A stretch of 64,000 nt of DNA from positions 1 through 64,000 of the forward strand of contig NZ_JARXYX010000012.1 of assembly GCF_029893585.1 (NCBI RefSeq), in the 5' to 3' direction. Within the stretch, counting starts at the first letter, position 1. The number at the start of each line of letters is the position of its first letter. Positions 43,972-52,198 of the stretch are shown here, piece after piece. The notes under the pieces were generated by a model that saw only the letters and a program-made list of their open reading frames with translations, was not told the DNA's origin and searched no databases. The stretch comes from Streptomyces sp. LBL (GTDB taxonomy: Bacteria; Actinomycetota; Actinomycetes; Streptomycetales; Streptomycetaceae). Both the position numbers and the translations under genes were made by a program.

Positions 43972-44849
43972 CCACCACACCAGTGACCACCACCACACCG
44001 CAGCCGGGCACGGACCGCAGGAAGCACGGGGGCGTCCTCAGCAGCACAGGGCTGTATGTCGCCGTCGGCGTCGCCGCCCTGCTCTTCCTGCTGCCCTTCT
44101 ACCTGATCCTCCGCAACTCCCTCTCCACGGACCCCGAGATCACGGGCGAGCACTGGAAGTGGCTCCCCTCCTTCCAGTGGGGGAACGTCTCCGAACTCTT
44201 CGACGACCAGACGGTCCAGTTCGGCCGCTCCCTGTGGAACTCGACGATCGTCGCCGTCCTGATGACCCTCGGTACCCTGCTGGTGTGCTCCCTCGCCGGC
44301 TACGGCCTGGCCCGCATCCCCTACCGGCATGCCAACAAGGTCTTCTACGCCGTCCTGGCGACGCTGATGGTTCCGACGGCCGTCACCTTCGTGCCGAGCT
44401 TTGTGCTGGTTTCCTCCCTCGGCTGGGTGGACACCTACCGGGGACTGATCATTCCGGGCCTGTTCAGTGGTTTCACCTGCTTCCTCTTCCGGCAGTACTT
44501 CTTGGGGTTCCCGAAAGAGCTGGAGGAGGCGGCACGTGTGGACGGGCTCGGTTACTGGGGCGCGTACTGGCGGATCGTCGTACCCAACTCGCTGAACTTC
44601 TTCGCGGCGATCGCCACGATCACCTTCATCAGCGGGTGGAACGCCTTCCTGTGGCCGTTGGTCATCGGCCAGGACCCCAGCTCCTGGACCGTCCAGGTGG
44701 CGCTCTCCTCCTTCATGACCAACCAGACCGTCAACTTCCATCTGATTTTCATGGCCACGGCCATATCCATCCTGCCCCTCGTGTTCGTGTTCCTCTTCCT
44801 CCAGCGCTGGCTGGTGCAGGGGATAGCACAGACCGGCATCAAGGGCTGA
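43968..44849 (+). CDS. ABC sugar importer permease 2 (MalG-like)
   Basis: A 293-aa integral membrane protein. After a polar Thr-rich head come six helices (LYVAVGVAALLFLLPFYLIL first) and the EAA loop ELEEAARVDGLGYWGAYWRIVVPN. GTG 43968 overlaps the previous stop by four bases, with GGGGGGAGG upstream. It is followed after 12 bases by the GH2 gene. Confidence 0.92.
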   Translation: MTTTPVTTTTPQPGTDRRKHGGVLSSTGLYVAVGVAALLFLLPFYLILRNSLSTDPEITGEHWKWLPSFQWGNVSELFDDQTVQFGRSLWNSTIVAVLMTLGTLLVCSLAGYGLARIPYRHANKVFYAVLATLMVPTAVTFVPSFVLVSSLGWVDTYRGLIIPGLFSGFTCFLFRQYFLGFPKELEEAARVDGLGYWGAYWRIVVPNSLNFFAAIATITFISGWNAFLWPLVIGQDPSSWTVQVALSSFMTNQTVNFHLIFMATAISILPLVFVFLFLQRWLVQGIAQTGIKG

Positions 44850-44861
44850 GCAAGGAGACCG

Positions 44862-47768
44862 ATGTCATTCCGCACGACCTCCGCCGTCGACTACGTCGAG
44901 GACGTCTCACCGGGCGCCGGGGCTCTCCCGCCCCGCACCTGGTACGCCTCCTCGGACGCGCAGTCACTGTCACTGAACGGTAGCTGGCGCTTCCGTCTGT
45001 CGGCGACCGCCGACGCCGAGGACGACTCGTTCGCCGAGGAGGGGTACGACGCCGGGGACTGGGCCGAGGTCACGGTCCCCGGCCACTGGGTTCTGCAGGG
45101 AGACGGGGCCTTCGGGGCGCCGATCTACACCAACCACCTCTACCCCTTCCCGGTGGACCCGCCGCACGTACCGACCGAGAACCCGACCGGTGACCATCTG
45201 CGGGTCTTCGACCTGCCGTCCGGCTGGCCCGCGGACGGCGGGGTGGTGCTCCGCTTCGACGGCGTGGAGTCCTGCGCCCGGCTCTGGCTCAACGGCACGG
45301 ACATCGGTGAGTTCAAGGGCTCCCGGCTGCCGCACGAGTTCGCGGTCGGCCATCTGCTGAAGCCCGCCGGGAACGTGCTCGCGGTCCGGGTGCACCAGTG
45401 GTCGGCCGGCTCGTACCTGGAGGACCAGGACCAGTGGTGGCTGCCCGGCATCTTCCGGGACGTCACCCTGCTGCACCGCCCGGCGGGCAGCGCCCTCGAC
45501 TTCTTCGTGCACGCCCCCTACGACCACACCAGCGGTGAGGGCACCCTGCGCGTCGACTCCGACGTGGCGGGCCGGGTGCTCGTGCCCGCCCTGGGCATCG
45601 ACGTCGCGACCGGCGAGTCGGTGACGGCCGGGGTGCTGCCGTGGACGGCGGAGACGCCGAAGCTGTACGACGGTGAGCTGGTCACGGAGGGCGAGCGCAT
45701 CCCCCTGCGCATCGGCTTCCGGACCGTCGCCCTCGACGACGGCCTGATCAAGGTGAACGGTGAGCCGGTCCTCTTCAAGGGCGTCAACCGGCACGAGTGG
45801 CACCCGGAGATGGGCCGCGCGCTCGACCTGGAGACCATGCGCGAGGACGTGCTGCTGATGAAGCGGCACAACATCAACGCGGTCCGCACCTCCCACTACC
45901 CGCCGCACCCGGCCTTCCTGGACCTGTGCGACGAGTACGGCCTGTGGGTCATCGACGAGTGCGATCTGGAGACCCACGGCTTCACCGAGCAGGACTGGCG
46001 CGACAACCCCGTCGACGACGACCGCTGGACCCCGGCTCTTCTGGACCGCGCGGCGCGGATGGTCGAGCGGGACAAGAACCACCCCTCGATCGTCTTCTGG
46101 TCGCTGGGCAACGAGGCCGGCACCGGCCGCGGTCTGACCGCGATGGCCGAGTGGATCCACGGCCGGGACTCCTCGCGGCTCGTGCACTACGAGGGCGACT
46201 GGAACTGCCGGGACACGGACGTGTACTCGCGGATGTACGCCTTCCACGGCGAGGTCGAGAAGATCGGCCAGGGCCTGGACGGCGGCACCGAGAAGCGGCG
46301 CCGGCTCCCCTTCATCCAGTGCGAGTACGCGCACGCCATGGGCAACGGCCCCGGCGGACTCGCCGACTACCAGCACCTGTTCGAGACGTACGACCGGCTC
46401 CAGGGCGGCTTCGTCTGGGAGTGGATCGACCACGGCGTCCGGCACCCGGAGCTGGGCTACGCCTACGGCGGCGACTTCGGCGAGGAACTCCACGACGGCA
46501 ACTTCGTCTGCGACGGACTGGTCTTCCCCGACCGGCGGCCCTCCCCCGGCCTGATCGAGTTCAAGAAGGTCATCGAGCCGGTCCGCTTCGAGGGTCACGG
46601 CGCGGACGGCACCGTACGGGTGAGCAACCGGCACGACTTCGCCGATCTGTCCGCGCTGGCCTTCGAGTGGTCGTACCAGGTGGACGGCGAGACGATCGAG
46701 GCGGGCACCCTGAACGTCCCGGCGCTCGCTCCCGGTGAGTCCGCCGAGGTGAAGCTGCCCGAGCCGCCCGCTCAGGCGCCCGGCGGCGAGTCCGGGTGGA
46801 CGGTGCGGGCACTGCTCGCGGCCGACACCTCATGGGCGCAGAAGGACCATGTGGTCGCCTGGGGACAGTTCCCGGCGGCCCCCCGTGCGGTGCCGTCCGT
46901 CGCACCCACCGGCCGGCCCGTGCCCGGCGATCGGCTGATCACGCTCGGCCCGGCCTCCTTCGACGCCCGGACCGGTGCGGTGCGGACCATCGGCGGAGTC
47001 TCCGTGGAGGGTCTGAAGCTGGATGTGTGGCGGGCGCCCACCGACAACGACGACGGCGTCGAATGGCATTCCGGCACCCGCTACGCCGCGCTGTGGCGGG
47101 ACCTGGGCCTGCACCGCGTGCACCACCGCCTGGACGCGGTGGAGGTGGGCGAGGACGCGCTGACGGTACGGACCCGGGTGGCGCCCGCGGCCCGCGAGGT
47201 GGGCCTGAGCACGGTCTACCGCTGGACCTCGGACGGCGACCGGCTGCGGCTGACCGTGTCCGTGAGTCCTCAGGGCAAGTGGACGGTGCCGCTGCCCCGG
47301 CTCGGGATCCGCTTCGGGCTCGCCGAGGCCGACCGGGTGCAGTGGTTCGGCGGCGGCCCCGGCGAGGGCTACCCCGACACCAAGGCGGCCTCGATGCTGG
47401 GTCGCTGGGAGTCCTCGGTGGACGAGCTGCAGACGCCGTACGTGCGCCCGCAGGAGAACGGCGCCCGGTCCGACGTCCGCTGGGCGGAGCTCGGCGGACT
47501 GCGGATCGAGGGCGACCCGGAGTTCTGGTTCGGCGCCCGGCGCTGGACGACCGAGCAGCTGGACGCGGCGACCCACCTCACCGACCTCACGGCCGGCACG
47601 GCGTCCGACAGCGGCTCCGCCGCGCGGGTGTGGGTCAACCTCGACCACGGCCAGCACGGCATCGGCTCGCAGTCCTGCGGTCCCGGCCCGCTGCCGCAGT
47701 ACGTGCTGCGGGTCGAGCCGGCGGAGTTCTCCTTCGTGTTCTCGGCAGCGAACAGTCCAACTCGTTGA
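44862..47768 (+). CDS. Beta-galactosidase, glycoside hydrolase family 2 (LacZ type)
   Basis: A 968-aa cytoplasmic enzyme with the LacZ domain order: sugar-binding jelly roll (SLNGSWRFRLS), Ig-like domains, a TIM barrel with FKGVNRHEWHPEMGR, and a C-terminal beta-sandwich (FGGGPGEGYPDTKAAS). E418 in SLGNEAG is the expected acid/base and E488 in QCEYAHAMGN the nucleophile. No signal peptide is present, so it acts on sugar imported by the adjacent ABC system. ATG 44862 has AAGGAG upstream. A terminator follows at once. Confidence 0.95.
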   Translation: MSFRTTSAVDYVEDVSPGAGALPPRTWYASSDAQSLSLNGSWRFRLSATADAEDDSFAEEGYDAGDWAEVTVPGHWVLQGDGAFGAPIYTNHLYPFPVDPPHVPTENPTGDHLRVFDLPSGWPADGGVVLRFDGVESCARLWLNGTDIGEFKGSRLPHEFAVGHLLKPAGNVLAVRVHQWSAGSYLEDQDQWWLPGIFRDVTLLHRPAGSALDFFVHAPYDHTSGEGTLRVDSDVAGRVLVPALGIDVATGESVTAGVLPWTAETPKLYDGELVTEGERIPLRIGFRTVALDDGLIKVNGEPVLFKGVNRHEWHPEMGRALDLETMREDVLLMKRHNINAVRTSHYPPHPAFLDLCDEYGLWVIDECDLETHGFTEQDWRDNPVDDDRWTPALLDRAARMVERDKNHPSIVFWSLGNEAGTGRGLTAMAEWIHGRDSSRLVHYEGDWNCRDTDVYSRMYAFHGEVEKIGQGLDGGTEKRRRLPFIQCEYAHAMGNGPGGLADYQHLFETYDRLQGGFVWEWIDHGVRHPELGYAYGGDFGEELHDGNFVCDGLVFPDRRPSPGLIEFKKVIEPVRFEGHGADGTVRVSNRHDFADLSALAFEWSYQVDGETIEAGTLNVPALAPGESAEVKLPEPPAQAPGGESGWTVRALLAADTSWAQKDHVVAWGQFPAAPRAVPSVAPTGRPVPGDRLITLGPASFDARTGAVRTIGGVSVEGLKLDVWRAPTDNDDGVEWHSGTRYAALWRDLGLHRVHHRLDAVEVGEDALTVRTRVAPAAREVGLSTVYRWTSDGDRLRLTVSVSPQGKWTVPLPRLGIRFGLAEADRVQWFGGGPGEGYPDTKAASMLGRWESSVDELQTPYVRPQENGARSDVRWAELGGLRIEGDPEFWFGARRWTTEQLDAATHLTDLTAGTASDSGSAARVWVNLDHGQHGIGSQSCGPGPLPQYVLRVEPAEFSFVFSAANSPTR

Positions 47769-47802
47769 TCGATTAATCCATTGACGGATTGATCGACATT
47801 TT
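47769..47802 (+). terminator. Terminator of the sugar importer/beta-galactosidase operon
   Basis: TCGATTAATCC pairs with GGATTGATCGA (one T-G wobble) around a six-base loop, followed by CATTTT. It begins directly after the GH2 stop codon. Confidence 0.75.
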
Positions 47803-47943
47803 GCGACTGTCGTGAGGTGTCAGCGGCCGGTCGGCGCTCCCGCCGACCGGCCGCGGCGCGTTCACGGACACGTTCACGGACACGGCGGACGAGACCACAG
47901 ACGAGTTCACAGACGAGTTCACAGACAAAGGGAGTGATGTCGG

Positions 47944-48939
47944 TTGAGTGCCAGCATCGAGGTGCGTGGCCTGTCCCGGACCTTCCACACCACCGTCCGC
48001 CGCCCCGGATTCACCGGAACGCTCCGTTCCCTGGTCAACCCGGAGCGGGTCGCCAAACACGCCGTCTCCGACATCACCTTCGACGTCTCCCCCGGCGAAC
48101 TCCTCGCCCTGCTCGGCCCGAACGGCGCGGGCAAGTCCACCACCATCAAGATGCTCACCGGCATCCTCACGCCCACCTCCGGCGAGGCCCGGGTCGCGAG
48201 CGTGGTGCCGTACCAGGAGCGCGAACGCAACGCCCGTAACATCGGCGCGGTGTTCGGGCAGCGCAGCCAGCTGTGGTGGGACCTGCCGGTGCGCGAGTCG
48301 TTCTCGATCCTCAGGGACATCTACGAGGTGCCGAAGGCCGAACACGCCACCCGCCTCAAGGAGTTCGACGATCTCCTCGACCTCTCCTCGTTCTGGGACA
48401 CCCGCGTCCGCCATCTCTCCCTGGGCCAGCGTGTGCGCTGCGACCTCGCGGCCGCCCTGCTGCACGACCCGCCGGTCGTCTTCCTCGACGAACCGACCAT
48501 CGGCATGGACGTGGTGGTCAAGGAGCAGGTGCGGGAGTTCCTGCGGTACCAGGTCGAGGAGCGTGGCCGTACGGTCCTGCTCACCACGCACGACATGACC
48601 GAGGTCGAGCGGCTGGCCGAGCGGGTCGTCCTGATCAACCACGGCCGGCTGGTCCTGGACGGCAGCCTCGACGAGATCCGCCGCACGTTCGGCTCGACCT
48701 GGCAGATACGGGCGACCTTCGCCGACGCGCACACCGAGGTCGCGGGGCTGCCCGGGATCGCGGTACTGCGGCAGGACGGACCCCAGGTCGTGTTCGGACC
48801 CGAGGGACCCGACGCGCCCTCCGTGCACCAGGCCCTGAAGACGGTCATCGAACGGTACGAGGTGACGGGCGTCGCCATCGACGAGGCCGACCTGGAGGAC
48901 GTGATGCGGGCCGCCTACGTCCAGGCGGGGGCGGCGTGA
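47944..48939 (+). CDS. ABC-2-type exporter ATPase
   Basis: A 331-aa ATPase. Walker A is GPNGAGKSTT, the signature is LSLGQRVRCD, Walker B is VVFLDEPTIGMD, and the switch His is in TTHDMTEV. The N-terminal part has an insertion before the Walker A (FTGTLRSLVNPERV) typical of the DRA/NodI-like group that pairs with ABC-2 permeases. TTG 47944 is the first start after an in-frame stop and has GGGAGTG upstream. It overlaps the first permease. The transported compound is unknown. Confidence 0.9.
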   Translation: MSASIEVRGLSRTFHTTVRRPGFTGTLRSLVNPERVAKHAVSDITFDVSPGELLALLGPNGAGKSTTIKMLTGILTPTSGEARVASVVPYQERERNARNIGAVFGQRSQLWWDLPVRESFSILRDIYEVPKAEHATRLKEFDDLLDLSSFWDTRVRHLSLGQRVRCDLAAALLHDPPVVFLDEPTIGMDVVVKEQVREFLRYQVEERGRTVLLTTHDMTEVERLAERVVLINHGRLVLDGSLDEIRRTFGSTWQIRATFADAHTEVAGLPGIAVLRQDGPQVVFGPEGPDAPSVHQALKTVIERYEVTGVAIDEADLEDVMRAAYVQAGAA

Positions 48940-49742
48940 TGGCCGTACTCCACGCCTGGCGTGCCGCCCGAGTCACCCCGCTCGGCGAGCTGCACACCCC
49001 GCCCCGGATGACCGCGGTCCTGATCCGGCTGGCCGTACAGGTGGTGCTGGTGGCGTCCCTGTGGCGCGGCCTGTACGCGCACACCGGCACCACCGCCGGA
49101 CTCAGCCGCGACCAGGCGGTCACGTACGCCGTGCTGGCCGTACTCGCCTCCCGGCTCCGGGAGCTGGACCAGTACGCGGGCCGGGACACCGTCATCCAGC
49201 ACATGCACTACGGCACGATCATCTACTGGTACCTGCGCCCGCTGCCGCCCCAGCGGTACTACGCCCTGCGGGCCCTCGGCGAGCAGGTGTACGGGTTCGC
49301 GTGGGCGCTGGGCGGATACGCGGTCTGTCTCGCCGCCGGAGTGGTCGAGCCGCCCCGGTCGGCCGCGGTGGCGGCGGTGTTCGCACTGAGCCTGCTGCTC
49401 GGCCAGTGGGTCCTGTACTACGTCATGCTCGTCACCGACCAGTGGTGCTTCTGGGCGCTGCGCAACAACGCGGCCGTCATGATTCTGATCTTCGCCCAGA
49501 ACCTGCTGTCCGGGGTGTACGCGCCGCTGTGGTTCTTCCCGGACTGGTTCGTGACCCTGAGCGCCTTCATGCCCTTCCAGGCGACGCTGAGTGTGCCGCT
49601 GTCCCTCTACGTCGGCCGTATCCCGCTGTCGGACGCGGCCGGCCAGTTGGCGATCCAGGCGGCCTGGGTCGTGCTGCTCGCCCTGTTCACCCGGTTCCTG
49701 TGGCACCGCGCTGCCCGTCGTGTCATCTCCCAGGGAGGCTGA
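48939..49742 (+). CDS. ABC-2-type permease 1
   Basis: A 267-aa membrane protein with about six helices (MTAVLIRLAVQVVLVASLW, AGFVWALGG-like segments, LLLGQWVLYYVMLVTDQW, PFQATLSVPLSLYVGRIP). It resembles the ABC-2 permeases annotated as daunorubicin/viologen-type exporters. ATG 48939 shares its A with the ATPase stop (TGATG); GTG 48936 is an alternative. It works as a pair with the next gene. Confidence 0.85.
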   Translation: MAVLHAWRAARVTPLGELHTPPRMTAVLIRLAVQVVLVASLWRGLYAHTGTTAGLSRDQAVTYAVLAVLASRLRELDQYAGRDTVIQHMHYGTIIYWYLRPLPPQRYYALRALGEQVYGFAWALGGYAVCLAAGVVEPPRSAAVAAVFALSLLLGQWVLYYVMLVTDQWCFWALRNNAAVMILIFAQNLLSGVYAPLWFFPDWFVTLSAFMPFQATLSVPLSLYVGRIPLSDAAGQLAIQAAWVVLLALFTRFLWHRAARRVISQGG

Positions 49743-49747
49743 TGCCC

Positions 49748-50548
49748 ATGAAAGCCGTCCGGCTCGTGTGGCGCATCACGCGTCTCAACTTCCGTGCCCA
49801 GCTGGAGTACCGCTCCGAGTTCCTGCTGATGATCGCGATCGGTGCGATCTGGCAGGTGTCGGTGATCGTGTTCGCGACGGTGCTGCTCTCCCGGTTCTCC
49901 GGGATGGGCGGCTGGGACAGTTCGGAGGTGTTGCTGATCCCGGCGACGCGGATGCTCGCGCACGGGCTGTTCGTGCTGGTGCTGGGGCGGATGTTCGGCA
50001 TCGTCCGGGAAATCCAGGAAGGGCGGATCGACGTGTATCTGACCCGCCCCATGCCGGTGCACCGCCAGGTCCAGCTCTCCTCCTTCCCCACCAACGCGAT
50101 CGGCGACCTGACGGTCGCGGCGGGCCTGATGGCGGGTGCGCTCAGCCGCAGCCATCTCGACTGGACGTCCGTCCGGATCTCCTACCTGATCGCCGCGATC
50201 ATCGGCGGCATGCTCCTGGAGGCGGCCCTGTTCACTGCGTTGGCCAGTGCCTCCCTGCGCTTTCCGGCGGCCGGCTACTGGGCCACCTGGCTGGAGGAAC
50301 TCCTCGGCACGTTCGGCAGCTACCCGCTCAACGTGCTGCCGAGGGCGGTGGGCGGCTTCCTGACGTACGCCCTTCCGCTCGCGTTCGTCGCGTACTTCCC
50401 GGCCGCCGTCCTCACCGGCCACGGCGACGGCACCGGCGTCCCGTACTGGCTGGCGGCGGCGTCCCCGCTGCTGGGCGCGCTGGCGTACCTGGCGTCACGG
50501 CTGCTGTGGCGGCGGGGCCTCGCGCACTATGCGGGGGTGAACGCGTGA
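49748..50548 (+). CDS. ABC-2-type permease 2
   Basis: A 266-aa membrane protein of the same family as its partner (FLLMIAIGAIWQVSVIVFATVLL, AHGLFVLVLGRMFGIVREIQEG, YLTRPMPVHRQVQL, ALPLAFVAYFPAAVLTG). ATG 49748 is chosen because GGGAGG lies nine bases upstream; ATG 49742 would be too close. Its last 54 bases overlap the 3' end of the convergent MFS gene. Confidence 0.85.
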   Translation: MKAVRLVWRITRLNFRAQLEYRSEFLLMIAIGAIWQVSVIVFATVLLSRFSGMGGWDSSEVLLIPATRMLAHGLFVLVLGRMFGIVREIQEGRIDVYLTRPMPVHRQVQLSSFPTNAIGDLTVAAGLMAGALSRSHLDWTSVRISYLIAAIIGGMLLEAALFTALASASLRFPAAGYWATWLEELLGTFGSYPLNVLPRAVGGFLTYALPLAFVAYFPAAVLTGHGDGTGVPYWLAAASPLLGALAYLASRLLWRRGLAHYAGVNA

Positions 50549-51829
50549 GGACCGCCGTATCGGCGTGAACAGCGCGGCCACGGCGATCAGGACGCAGGCG
50601 GCGCCGGCGACCAGACCGACCGGGGCCGTGCCCTGTCGTTCCGCGGCCCAGGTCAGGACGGCCGCGCCGATCGGGGCCGCCGCGTACTGGAGAGTCCAGA
50701 AGGCGGCGGTGACCCGGCCGAGGAGGGGCTCCGGGGTCACCTCCTGACGCAGGGACATGGAGCAGGTGCCCGCGATGGCCACGCAGGCGAGAAAGGCGGC
50801 GCTGAGAGCCGCGACGACGGGCACCTCCCCGGCCCAGCCGAGTCCGGCGAAGGCGAGCCCGCTCACCGCGACCGCGCCGGTCCAGGTCGGGCCGAAGCCG
50901 AGCCGGCGACGGCACCGGGCCACCAGCAGGGCACCGGTGATCGTGCCGAGCGCGCCGACGGCCATGACGGTGCCCACCGTGCCGTCGTCGTGGCCGAGAT
51001 CGTGCTTGAGGTGGTAAATGACCAGGTCGTTGAGGCCGAGAGTGAGGAAGCTGAAGACGAACAGCAGGGCGGTCAGTGAGCGCAGCACGGGGTGGCCGTG
51101 GAGGAAGGAGATCCCGGCGCGCAGGTCCTGCCACAGGCTCGCCCGCTGCGCCGGGCCGCCGTCGTCCCCGGAACGCGCGGCGAACCGTACGAAGAGCATG
51201 CAAGCCGCGGACACGCCGAAGCTGGCCGCGTCGACGCCCACCGCGGCGGCCGGTCCGGTCCAGGCGGCCACCACACCCGCGCACAGCGGTCCGAGCACCC
51301 CGGCCGCGGCGGCGGTGGCGTTCAACCGCCCGTTGGCCTCGGTCAGTTGCGCGGTGCCGACCAGGCCGCGGACGACGGTGACGTAACCGACGGCGAACAG
51401 CATGCCGACGGCCTCGCACAGCGGCAGGACCACGTACAGCAGCCAGACCCGCGGCCCGAACAGCCACACCAGCGGGATCACGCCGTACAGCACCAGGCGC
51501 ACCAGGTCGCAGGCGATCAGCAGCCGACGGCGGTCCACCCGGTCCACCAGCGCCCCGGCGAACACCGCCGCCAGCACGGAGGCCACCCCGCCGACCGCCG
51601 TGAGCAGGCCCATCCGGGCGAGGGAGCCGGTGGCCTGGAGGACCAGCAGGGGCAGGGCGATCAGGGCGAAGGAGTCACCGAGGACGGAGAGGGTCTGCGC
51701 GGCCCAGAAGACCCCGAAGTCCCTTTGCCGCCACAGGGGTTGCGGTCGGTTGCCGGGAGGGCCCGTGCGAGGTCCGCCGACTGCGCGCTGCCGCCCGGGT
51801 TCCTCCGCGCTCCGCGCCTCGTGCGTCAT
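50495..51829 (-). CDS. MFS exporter (MFS_3/EntS-like, 12 membrane segments)
   Basis: A 444-aa transporter. It opens after a polar head with WRQRDFGVFWAAQTLSVLGDSFALIALPL, then FAGALVDRVDRRRLLIACD as the signature loop, and about 12 helices in all. Relatives export siderophores or drugs. The 3' end overlaps the convergent ABC-2 permease gene by 54 bases, so the two transcripts are antisense there. ATG 51829 has GGGGAGAGG upstream. Confidence 0.88.
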   Translation of the reverse strand: MTHEARSAEEPGRQRAVGGPRTGPPGNRPQPLWRQRDFGVFWAAQTLSVLGDSFALIALPLLVLQATGSLARMGLLTAVGGVASVLAAVFAGALVDRVDRRRLLIACDLVRLVLYGVIPLVWLFGPRVWLLYVVLPLCEAVGMLFAVGYVTVVRGLVGTAQLTEANGRLNATAAAAGVLGPLCAGVVAAWTGPAAAVGVDAASFGVSAACMLFVRFAARSGDDGGPAQRASLWQDLRAGISFLHGHPVLRSLTALLFVFSFLTLGLNDLVIYHLKHDLGHDDGTVGTVMAVGALGTITGALLVARCRRRLGFGPTWTGAVAVSGLAFAGLGWAGEVPVVAALSAAFLACVAIAGTCSMSLRQEVTPEPLLGRVTAAFWTLQYAAAPIGAAVLTWAAERQGTAPVGLVAGAACVLIAVAALFTPIRRSSRVHPRIVREAPPPQQP

Positions 51830-52198
51830 ACCTCTCCCCGGTTCCGGCCTGCCGACCGGGCAACCCTACGAGCCCCCCGGGGCCGCGCGAAAATGACTTT
51901 CCGCGTGCGCCGAATGCCGAGAAGAGGACGCGGCGCCGACTGCTGCTCAGCTCGAACTCATGCTTCCTGAACGTCACTTGACGAGCGAGTGGCTGAAGTT
52001 GCCGGTGTGGCCCGTTTGTTCCAGCCGTGTAAAGGCGCACGTGATCACGAGCGTGCGATCGGGAAGGGTGAAACGCAAGACCCGGTTTCCGGACAATGGT
52101 CTGATCCACTGCTGACAAGTCATACGTTTCAGTGCCAGCATCGTCACTCCGCACGGCCACCTTCACAGGAACCCCACAACGCGGTCAAAGGAGTCTGA
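51830..52198. other. 369-bp divergent region upstream of the M4 protease
   Basis: No gene seen. It must hold promoters for the MFS exporter and the secreted protease. GTGATCACGAG and similar short inverted elements occur near 52038-52050, but I could not assign a promoter or operator. Confidence 0.45.
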
